From contig JAFARM010000317.1 of the NCBI GenBank assembly GCA_019245455.1, positions 1-6,916 of the forward strand: a stretch of DNA of 6,916 bases, in the 5' to 3' direction. The position numbers and the translations under genes are program-made. The notes below the pieces were generated by a model. That model was given only the letters and a program-made list of their open reading frames with translations, was not told where the DNA came from and ran no database searches. Source of the DNA: Sphingomonadaceae bacterium (GTDB lineage Bacteria > Pseudomonadota > Alphaproteobacteria > Sphingomonadales > Sphingomonadaceae). Of this stretch, positions 1-4,512 are shown in pieces (the stretch's first letter is position 1; each line of letters starts with the position of its first letter).

Positions 1-824
1 CAGCTCGGGCACGACACGACGCGGACCCCGCGAGCGCGGATGCCGAGCGCCTTCAGCATGTGGAAGCCGACCTTGACCTCCTCGACGGGATCGGCCGACA
101 GCGAGACGCGGATGGTGTCGCCGATGCCGCTCCACAGCAGCATCCCCAGTCCGATCGACGACTTGACCGTGCCGCCGATCAGCCCGCCGGCCTCGGTAAT
201 GCCGAGGTGGAGCGGGTAGTCGCACGCCTCCGCCAGCCCGTTGTAGGCGGCCACGGCTAGGAACACGTCGGACGCCTTGACGCTGATCTTGAACTCGCGG
301 AAGTCGTTGTCTTCCAGCAGCTTGGCGTGTTCGAGCGCGCTTTCGACCAGCGCCTCGGGGCACGGCTCGCCGTACTTCTCGAGCAGGTGGCGATCGAGGC
401 TGCCGGCGTTGACGCCGATGCGCATCGCGCAGCCATTGGCCTTGGCGGCGCGGACGACCTCCTTGACCCGCTCAGGGCTGCCGATGTTGCCGGGGTTGAT
501 GCGCAGGCACGCCGCGCCCGCGTCGGCGGCTTCGAGCGCGCGCTTGTAGTGGAAGTGGATGTCGGCGACGATCGGCACGCCGGCCGCCTTGACGATCGCC
601 GGCATGGCGGCGGTCGATTCGACGTCGGGGCACGATACGCGGACAATGTCGGCCCCGACCTCGACGCAGCGCCTGATCTGCTCGATGGTGGCGACCGCGT
701 CCTCGGTCGGGGTGTTGGTCATCGTCTGGACGCTGATCGGCGCGCCGCCGCCGACGGGGACGCGGCCGACCATGATCTGGCGCGACTTACGGCGGACGAT
801 GTCGCGCCAGGGACGGACGCTCAT
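1..824 (-). CDS. ispG: 4-hydroxy-3-methylbut-2-enyl diphosphate synthase IspG (GcpE), 3' end missing
   Basis: IspG catalyses the penultimate step of the MEP isoprenoid pathway, reducing methylerythritol cyclodiphosphate to HMBPP with a [4Fe-4S] cluster in the cytosol. The frame is open from the ATG at 822-824 to the left edge, giving 274 complete codons of a protein usually about 370-380 residues long. Family blocks seen in order are NTPTEDA (37-43), VRVSCPD (61-67), [12 protein letters not shown] (86-97), RINPGNIG (108-115), MRIGVNAGS (134-142), SVKASDV (181-187), [10 protein letters not shown] (205-214), [10 protein letters not shown] (218-227) and [13 protein letters not shown] (234-246). 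These belong to the TIM-barrel domain. The window ends inside the SCPSC motif: the first cluster cysteine is Cys272 and the next codon begins TG, so the C-terminal iron-sulfur domain is lost. A GGAG lies nine bases before the ATG (834-837). The gene is divergent from dapF. The identity is very secure. Confidence 0.97.
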   Translation of the reverse strand, partial: MSVRPWRDIVRRKSRQIMVGRVPVGGGAPISVQTMTNTPTEDAVATIEQIRRCVEVGADIVRVSCPDVESTAAMPAIVKAAGVPIVADIHFHYKRALEAADAGAACLRINPGNIGSPERVKEVVRAAKANGCAMRIGVNAGSLDRHLLEKYGEPCPEALVESALEHAKLLEDNDFREFKISVKASDVFLAVAAYNGLAEACDYPLHLGITEAGGLIGGTVKSSIGLGMLLWSGIGDTIRVSLSADPVEEVKVGFHMLKALGIRARGVRVVSCPS

Positions 825-851
825 GCGGGCAGGCTCCAACGGTGTGGCGGC

Positions 852-880
852 GATATAGCCGGGCACGCGTCCGCCGTCAT
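852..880 (-). promoter_or_regulatory. Candidate ispG promoter
   Basis: Read on the minus strand, ATGACG (880 to 875) is followed after 17 bases by TATATC (857 to 852). Four of six bases match the sigma-70 consensus in the -35 box and five of six in the -10 box. The transcript would start near 845 and carry the GGAG at 834-837 in a leader of about 20 bases, which is a normal layout. The -35 hexamer lies in the outer arm of the small palindrome 874-905. Assignment is by consensus and position only. Confidence 0.4.
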
Positions 881-905
881 CCCCGCGTTGCCCGGGGGAT
901 GACGG
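874..905. repeat. Short palindromic repeat in the ispG–dapF divergent gap
   Basis: CCGTCATCCCC (874-884) and GGGGATGACGG (895-905) form a perfect 11-base inverted repeat around a ten-base loop. The GTCATCCCCGCG edge is shared with the larger palindrome at 2836-2906, so this is probably a short or degenerate member of the same dispersed family. It is the main recognisable structure in the 111-base gap, and its two edges are symmetrical about the two divergent genes. Confidence 0.75.
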
Positions 906-927
906 GGGGCGGAGGCGTCCCTATACC
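899..927 (+). promoter_or_regulatory. Candidate dapF promoter
   Basis: ATGACG (899-904), a 17-base spacer, then TATACC (922-927): four of six matches to each sigma-70 box with ideal spacing. Transcription would begin only about two to four bases before the dapF ATG at 936, implying a nearly leaderless message. That fits the lack of a good Shine-Dalgarno (only GGCGG touching the ATG) but also makes the call less certain. The -35 hexamer comes from the right arm of the palindrome 874-905. Confidence 0.3.
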
Positions 928-935
928 CGCGGCGG

Positions 936-1727
936 ATGCGGCGTTCCTTCACCAAGATGCACGGGCTGGGCAACGACTTCGTCGTGTTCGACGCGCGAGC
1001 GGAGCCGCTGGCGCTGACGCGGGAGCAGGTCCGCGACCTCGCCGACCGGCACACCGGCATCGGCTGCGACCAGCTGATCGTCGTCGGGCCGAGCGACCGC
1101 GCCGACGCCTTCATGCACATCTGGAACGCCGACGGCAGCGTCGCCGAGGCGTGCGGCAACGCCGCGCGCTGCGTCGCCACGCTGCTGGGCGAGCAGGCGA
1201 CGATCGACAGCGCCGGCGGGCTGCTCGACGCCGCGGCCGCGGCGGGGGCGGCGAGCATCGTCTACCCGCCGCCGCGCTTCGAGTGGGACGCGGTCCCCCT
1301 CGCCTACCCGCTCGACACCGGCGACGTGCCGGCGGCGTGGGACGACTTGGCGCACGGCGTCGCCCTAAGCGTCGGCAATCCGCACATCGTCTTCTTCGTG
1401 CCCGAAGCCGGCGCCGTGCCGCTCGACACGCTCGGCCCGCGCATCGAGCACGACCCGCTGTTCCCCGATCGCGTCAACGTCGGCGTCGCACAGGTCGTCG
1501 CCCCGTCGCGCCTTATCCTGCGCGTCTGGGAGCGCGGGGCCGGACTGACCCTCGCCTGCGGGACCGGCGCGATGGCCGCCGCCGTCGCCGCCATCCGCCG
1601 CCGCGTCGCCGTGTCGCCGGTCACGGTCAGCCTGCCCGGCGGCGAGCTGACCGTGGCGTGGGATGGCGGGCCGGTCACGCTGTCGGGCCCGGCGGCGACG
1701 AGCTTCGCAGGGACGGTCGAGATATGA
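936..1727 (+). CDS. dapF: Diaminopimelate epimerase DapF
   Basis: DapF interconverts LL- and meso-diaminopimelate in the cytosol by a two-base cysteine mechanism, giving the direct precursor of lysine and of peptidoglycan cross-links. The 263-residue product has all main family signatures: HGLGNDF (9-15), GIGCDQLI (41-48), NADGS (64-68), ACGNAARC with catalytic Cys73 (72-79), GNPH (147-150), VNVG (180-183), ERGAG (199-203) and ACGTGA with the second catalytic Cys208 (207-212). The length is slightly under the usual 270-280. The shortening lies around residues 98-111, where an alanine-rich run leads into SIVYPPPRF; most homologues have a VDMG-P stretch here. Both catalytic cysteines and the substrate-binding blocks are intact, so activity is expected. 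The start at 936 puts HGLGNDF at the usual distance from the N-terminus. The stop overlaps a further ATG (ATGA at 1724-1727). Confidence 0.97.
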   Translation: MRRSFTKMHGLGNDFVVFDARAEPLALTREQVRDLADRHTGIGCDQLIVVGPSDRADAFMHIWNADGSVAEACGNAARCVATLLGEQATIDSAGGLLDAAAAAGAASIVYPPPRFEWDAVPLAYPLDTGDVPAAWDDLAHGVALSVGNPHIVFFVPEAGAVPLDTLGPRIEHDPLFPDRVNVGVAQVVAPSRLILRVWERGAGLTLACGTGAMAAAVAAIRRRVAVSPVTVSLPGGELTVAWDGGPVTLSGPAATSFAGTVEI

Positions 1728-1740
1728 ACGCGAAGTGTTT

Positions 1741-1867
1741 CCCCTCCCCTTTAGGGGAGGGGCGAGAGACGCGCGAAGCGCGGCCCGGGGGTGGGGCGGG
1801 CGCGAGAAACCGCGTTCCACCGCTGACCTCCCCACCCCCGACCCCTCCTCTAAAAGGGAGGGGAGGG
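1741..1867. repeat. Large palindromic repeat between dapF and ftsY
   Basis: The element is an imperfect palindrome of nested arms. The left end is a hairpin in itself: CCCCTCCCC (1741-1749) with GGGGAGGGG (1754-1762), loop TTTA. The right end is another: CCCCTCC (1842-1848) with GGAGGGG (1857-1863). The outer ends also pair with each other with one mismatch over 14 bases (1741-1754 with 1850-1863). An inner pair of 11 bases (1786-1796 with 1830-1840) is perfect. The pattern is one I recognise as a frequent dispersed intergenic repeat of sphingomonads, read in translation as PSPLGEGRE and PPTPPLKGRGG. It fills nearly all of the 142-base gap and ends in the ftsY ribosome binding site. Confidence 0.85.
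1856..1867 (+). promoter_or_regulatory. ftsY ribosome binding site made by the repeat end
   Basis: GGGAGGGGAGGG ends two bases before the ATG at 1870 and contains AGGGG and GGAGG, close matches to the anti-Shine-Dalgarno. It fixes 1870 as the ftsY start. The same purines form the right arm of the local hairpin 1842-1863, so the site could be masked when that hairpin folds. Confidence 0.65.
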
Positions 1868-1869
1868 CG

Positions 1870-2811
1870 ATGAGCGAACCCACCGGCTGGCTGGCGAAGC
1901 TCCGCTCCGGCCTCGCCCGCTCGTCCGACCGGCTCGGCGCGAACCTGACCGGGCTGTTCGGCACCGCGACGCTCGACCAGGACCGCCTCGACGCGATCGA
2001 GGAGGCGCTGATCGCCTCCGACCTCGGCCCGGCGCTGGCCGGCCGCATCGTCGCCCAGCTCGCGCCCGAGAAATACCCGCGCGGCATCGACGAGGCGGGC
2101 GTCCGCGCCGTCGTCGCCGCCGAGGTGGCCAAGGTCCTCGCCCCCGTCGCCCGGCCGCTCCACGTCACCGCCTTCCCGCGGCCGCAGGTGATCCTGGTCG
2201 TCGGCGTCAACGGCAGCGGCAAGACGACGACCATCGCCAAGCTCGCCCACCTATTCGCCGAGCAGGACTATCAGGTGATGCTCGCCGCCGGCGACACCTT
2301 CCGCGCCGCCGCGATCGAGCAGCTGAAGATCTGGGGCGGCCGCGCCGGCGTTCCCGTCATCGCCGGCGAGCAGGGGGCCGACGCCGCCGGCCTCGCCTTC
2401 ACAGCGCTCGCCGCCGCGCGCGAGGCGGGCAGCGACGTCCTCATCATCGACACTGCCGGGCGGCTGCAGAACAAGGCCGGGCTGATGGACGAGCTGGCCA
2501 AGATCAAGCGCGTGCTGGCGAAAGCGATGCCCGCCGCGCCGCACGACGTCGTCCTCGTCCTCGACGCGACGACGGGGCAGAATGCGCTTCAGCAGATCGA
2601 GGTGTTCCGCGAGGTCGCCGGCGTCACCGGGCTGGTGATGACCAAGCTCGACGGCACCGCGCGCGGCGGCGTGCTGGTCGCCGCGGCCGAGCGGTTCGGC
2701 CTGCCGATCCACGCCGTCGGCGTCGGCGAGGGCATGGGCGACCTGCGCCCCTTCGACCCCGCCGACTTCGCCGCCGCGCTGGCGGGGGCGGAGACGGGCG
2801 GGGTGCGTTAG
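1870..2811 (+). CDS. ftsY: Signal recognition particle receptor FtsY
   Basis: FtsY is the SRP receptor GTPase: it docks SRP-bound ribosomes at the inner membrane and hands them to the Sec translocon. The 313-residue product is essentially a bare NG domain. The N-terminal segment (about 1-30, GWLAKLRSGL...LFG) is amphipathic and suits lipid contact, followed by the N-domain helices (about 35-95). GTPase motifs in order are GVNGSGKTTT (G1, 112-121), DTFRAAA (G2, 142-148), DTAGR (G3, 194-198), DATTGQNA (232-239), TKLDG (G4, 258-262) and GVGEGMGDLRPF (G5, 284-295). The long acidic A domain of E. coli FtsY is absent, as in many alphaproteobacteria. The frame extends upstream, but that part is repeat and dapF sequence; the ATG at 1870 has a purine-rich site before it and the standard N-terminus. 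The gene is co-directional with dapF. Confidence 0.97.
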   Translation: MSEPTGWLAKLRSGLARSSDRLGANLTGLFGTATLDQDRLDAIEEALIASDLGPALAGRIVAQLAPEKYPRGIDEAGVRAVVAAEVAKVLAPVARPLHVTAFPRPQVILVVGVNGSGKTTTIAKLAHLFAEQDYQVMLAAGDTFRAAAIEQLKIWGGRAGVPVIAGEQGADAAGLAFTALAAAREAGSDVLIIDTAGRLQNKAGLMDELAKIKRVLAKAMPAAPHDVVLVLDATTGQNALQQIEVFREVAGVTGLVMTKLDGTARGGVLVAAAERFGLPIHAVGVGEGMGDLRPFDPADFAAALAGAETGGVR

Positions 2812-2835
2812 GGGAGGATGACTATCCCCAATCTT

Positions 2836-2906
2836 GTCATCCCCGCGCAAGCGGGGACCCATCTCCCTGCGCTCTGGAGATGGGTCCCCGCTTTCGCGGG
2901 GATGAC
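2836..2906. repeat. Palindromic repeat with 31-base arms (VIPAQAGT type), downstream of ftsY
   Basis: Arms 2836-2866 and 2876-2906 are inverted copies matching at 30 of 31 positions around a nine-base loop. The outer edges are GTCATCCCCGCG and CGCGGGGATGAC, shared with the element at 874-905. Translated, the two arms read VIPAQAGTHLP and WVPAFAGMT, a signature I recognise from many proteobacterial intergenic repeats. As RNA it would be a very stable stem and may stop transcription or protect the 3' end of the dapF–ftsY message, but there is no following T-run, so it is not a classical intrinsic terminator. The right edge contains the ATG used here as the start of the next gene. Confidence 0.92.
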
Positions 2907-3333
2907 GGCGTTATTGCTGGGGACCCCCGCGCCCACCCTCGCCGCCTCCGCGCCCACCCTCGCCGCCCCCGCTCCCGCCGCTGCCCCCGCGGGCCAGCGC
3001 AACACGCCCCCCGCCCGCGTCGAGCTCCACGTCGCGGTCTACGGCAACGACCCCTGTCCCAAGGGCGAGGGCGACGAGATCGTCGTCTGCGCCCGCCTGC
3101 CCGAATCGGAACGCTACCGCATCCCCAAGCGCCTGCGCGAGGAGAAGGCGGACGAGCGCAAGGAACAATCGTGGGTCGCGCGCAGCCGCGTCATCGACCA
3201 GGCGGGTGCCGAGAACCGCCCCGACAGCTGCTCGCCGGTCGGCAGCGGCGGCCAAACGGGGTGCTTTCAGAAGTTCATGCGCGACGCCCGCGACCAGCGC
3301 GAGGCGGACAAGGCGGCGGCCGACGTGCCGTGA
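2902..3333 (+). CDS. Uncharacterised small exported protein with two Cys-X10-Cys pairs
   Basis: I recognise no named family. From the ATG at 2902 the product has 143 residues. The N-terminus (MTALLLGTPAPTLAA) is hydrophobic and Ala-rich like a signal peptide but has no basic n-region; an Ala/Pro-rich linker follows to about residue 30. The mature part contains CPKGEGDEIVVC (52-63), then ARLPESERYRIPKRLREEK (64-82), a charged segment, and a second pair at Cys110 and Cys121. The spacing is Cys-X10-Cys both times, suggesting two disulfides outside the cytoplasm. Proteins with a DEIVVCAR…RYRIP core are familiar to me as hypothetical proteins of sphingomonads. The start is doubtful because its ATG lies in the flanking palindrome; an in-frame ATG at 2818 would translate the whole repeat. 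Codon bias supports real coding from about 3010 onward. Confidence 0.7.
   Translation: MTALLLGTPAPTLAASAPTLAAPAPAAAPAGQRNTPPARVELHVAVYGNDPCPKGEGDEIVVCARLPESERYRIPKRLREEKADERKEQSWVARSRVIDQAGAENRPDSCSPVGSGGQTGCFQKFMRDARDQREADKAAADVP
2929..2970 (+). repeat. Tandem duplication of 21 bases in the signal/linker region
   Basis: Two adjacent 21-base units (2929-2949 and 2950-2970) match at 20 of 21 positions. They encode APTLAAS followed by APTLAAP in the N-terminal region of the small exported protein, and so lengthen its Ala/Pro linker by seven residues without changing the frame. Confidence 0.85.
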
Positions 3334-3482
3334 GGGCCCCGGCGCTAACGCATCCGAAACGGACCTTCATTATTTAGCCGTCCCACGACTCGCGGCCGTT
3401 GGAGCGATGCGCCGGACCCCGTCGGCAGGCGGCGGTCGCCTGGGGCGCGGCGACGGCGGCCGGCCGGGTCGTGGCAGGCGCT

Positions 3483-3514
3483 GCCGCAGGGGCTGCGGCG
3501 CGGCATGGAAGGGG
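3483..3514 (+). promoter_or_regulatory. Leader hairpin and ribosome binding site of the PEP-CTERM gene
   Basis: GGAAGGGG (3507-3514) sits seven bases before the ATG at 3522 and decides that start over longer upstream extensions of the same frame. Just before it, GCCGCA (3483-3488) and TGCGGC (3494-3499) form a six-base stem with a five-base loop. In the rest of the 188-base gap (3334-3521) the only AT-rich spot is around 3366-3377 (TTCATTATTTAG), a possible -10 region, with no convincing -35 partner. Confidence 0.45.
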
Positions 3515-3521
3515 CACGACG

Positions 3522-4217
3522 ATGACCAAGACGCTCAACCTGATCCTGGCGGCGGCAGGCATCGCCGCGGCCGCCCCCGCGGCGGCGGCCGTCGCCCTCG
3601 TCAACGGCAGCTTCGAGCAAGTCGGTGCCTTTTATGCCTCCGACCTCGGGGGCATCTACGCCGCCGCCGGGTGGCAGAACCTGTCGTCGCTCGGCATCCA
3701 GGCGTCGAGCGTCGGGCTGGGCCAGGAGGGGCCGTTCATCCTCGGGGGCGGCGACGGGTCGCGCTACCTGCGGCTCGCCTCCGACTACGGCTTCCAGGGG
3801 GTCATCGGCCAGGACCTCGGCACGATGCGCGCCGGCGACACCTATACCCTGACGGCGCGCTACAGCGGCGGCGCGTCGGTCAACGCCGACTGGCAGGCGT
3901 TCCTGCAGCTCGGCGACGGGCTCGGGATCGCTCCGGCGACGGTGTACGGCGCGCGCGGCGTCGAGGTCACGCTCGGCCAGACGGGATCGCTGTCGCTGAG
4001 CTACACCGCGCAGGCGGGAGATACCGGCAAGTCGCTGTTCGTGACGGCCTATGCCGTGGCGTCGGGGCCGGGCCAAGCGCGCCGCGGCGGGTTCGACGAC
4101 CTCGTCCTGACGACGACGAGCGCGCCGGCGCTGCCCGAGCCGGCGAGCTGGGCGCTGATGGTCACCGGGTTCGCCCTCGTCGGTGCCCGGCGGCGGCGCG
4201 CGCCCGCCGCGGCTTAG
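3522..4217 (+). CDS. PEP-CTERM sorting domain-containing exported protein
   Basis: The 231-residue product starts with a signal peptide (MTKTLNLILAAAGIAAAAPAAAA, cleavage likely near residue 23). The mature part opens with ALVNGSFEQ, typical of beta-sandwich modules in PEP-CTERM proteins, and continues with beta-rich segments (YLRLASDYGFQGVIGQDL, 82-99; GDTYTLTARYSGG, 105-117; GGFDDLVL, 189-196). The C-terminus is a textbook PEP-CTERM tail: PEP at 205-207, ASW, a hydrophobic stretch to about 221, then RRRR (223-226). In this family exosortase is believed to cleave at the PEP motif during export of envelope or biofilm-matrix proteins. No exosortase or polysaccharide gene is in the window, so the enzyme must act from elsewhere. 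No cysteine and no catalytic motif is visible; carbohydrate or matrix binding is only a guess from the fold. It is co-directional with its neighbours but separated by 188 and 295 bases, so it is probably a single-gene unit. Confidence 0.88.
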   Translation: MTKTLNLILAAAGIAAAAPAAAAVALVNGSFEQVGAFYASDLGGIYAAAGWQNLSSLGIQASSVGLGQEGPFILGGGDGSRYLRLASDYGFQGVIGQDLGTMRAGDTYTLTARYSGGASVNADWQAFLQLGDGLGIAPATVYGARGVEVTLGQTGSLSLSYTAQAGDTGKSLFVTAYAVASGPGQARRGGFDDLVLTTTSAPALPEPASWALMVTGFALVGARRRRAPAAA

Positions 4218-4478
4218 CCGAGGGGCGGCCGCCGTGGGACGGCACCTTCGTTCGCCGGCCGTCGCGCCGACGCGAGCCTGTCCTACGCGACCGATATGCT
4301 AGGCTCGCAGCGCGTCCGGCGCGCTGCCGCGATCCCCGTCGCAGGTCTCGGCCTCGGCCGGCCGGCGGCGCGAAAACGAGCCGCGGAATACCTGCACGCG
4401 CGTGAACTTCGTGAACTTCACACTGTTGGTTCGCTGCTCCCCCTGGCAGGTCCGTCAAACGAACCGCTCCGGTTCAAC
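4218..4478. other. Non-coding stretch before the FNT promoter
   Basis: No credible gene is seen here. It holds an eight-base perfect inverted repeat (GCGAGCCT 4272-4279, AGGCTCGC 4301-4308) spanning 21 bases; this may fold in the 3' end of the PEP-CTERM message, but no T-run follows. A ten-base palindrome CACGCGCGTG lies at 4395-4404. A direct repeat of GTGAACTTC occurs at 4402-4410 and 4411-4419, the second copy extending to the near-palindrome GTGAACTTCAC (4411-4421). These last items lie 60-80 bases upstream of the promoter at 4479-4503 and could be operator sites. Confidence 0.4.
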
Positions 4479-4485
4479 GGAACCG
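4461..4485. repeat. Three-arm inverted repeat overlapping the FNT promoter
   Basis: GAACCG (4461-4466), CGGTTC (4470-4475) and GAACCG (4480-4485) are three six-base arms. The middle one is the exact reverse complement of both outer ones, with spacers of three and four bases. The third arm overlaps the GGAAC -35 box at 4479-4483, so a protein binding this array would compete with or position RNA polymerase. The pairing is exact; any function is inferred. Confidence 0.55.
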
Positions 4486-4503
4486 CCCCGCCCGCGTAAC
4501 GTT
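4479..4503 (+). promoter_or_regulatory. EcfG-type (general stress response) promoter
   Basis: GGAAC (4479-4483), 16 bases, CGTT (4500-4503) is an exact match to the GGAAC-N16/17-CGTT promoter used by the alphaproteobacterial general-stress sigma factor EcfG, which is released by the PhyR–NepR partner switch. By eye it is the only full match on either strand of the window, and it lies directly before an ORF. Transcription would start about six to eight bases after CGTT, near 4509-4511, only a few bases before the ATG at 4513. No Shine-Dalgarno precedes that ATG, which agrees with a leaderless or near-leaderless message. Confidence 0.65.
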
Positions 4504-4512
4504 CGCATCCCC

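Larger units (their letters stand above)
1724..1873 (+). other. 49-codon linking frame through the dapF–ftsY repeat
   Basis: An ATG overlaps the dapF stop (ATGA, 1724-1727). Its frame runs through the whole palindromic repeat without a stop and ends at the TGA 1871-1873, which overlaps the ftsY ATG at 1870-1872. The product (MNAKCFPSPLGEGRE..., rich in Pro, Gly and Arg) is just the repeat in translation and is unlikely to be a functional protein. If it is translated, its role would be to carry ribosomes from dapF to ftsY. It could equally be chance, since stop codons are rare in such GC-rich sequence. Confidence 0.25.

Noticed and set aside
1741..1867. Insertion sequence or CRISPR-like repeat
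   Set aside because: There is no transposase, target-site duplication or spacer array; the structure is a single non-coding palindromic repeat unit.
842..1873. Long plus-strand frame overlapping dapF
   Set aside because: It is an Arg-rich shadow of dapF in another frame; only its last 49 codons (1724-1873) are of interest as a possible linker.
2836..2906. Classical rho-independent terminator for ftsY
   Set aside because: The stem is strong but no T-run follows either arm; it is a dispersed palindrome that might affect transcript ends but cannot be called an intrinsic terminator.
3474..3490. Possible sigma-54 (-24/-12) site before the PEP-CTERM gene, TGGCAGGCGCTGCCGC
   Set aside because: The GG to GC spacing is not the required ten bases, and such GC-rich near matches are expected by chance.
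3206..4405. Long plus-strand frame across the small exported protein and the PEP-CTERM gene
   Set aside because: Arg/Gly-rich shadow without family motifs; the PEP-CTERM frame has the signal peptide, ribosome binding site and sorting tail.
4402..4512. GTG at 4402 as an upstream start for the FNT gene
   Set aside because: The extra 37 codons cover the EcfG promoter and the inverted repeats, have no protein-like composition and lack a ribosome binding site.
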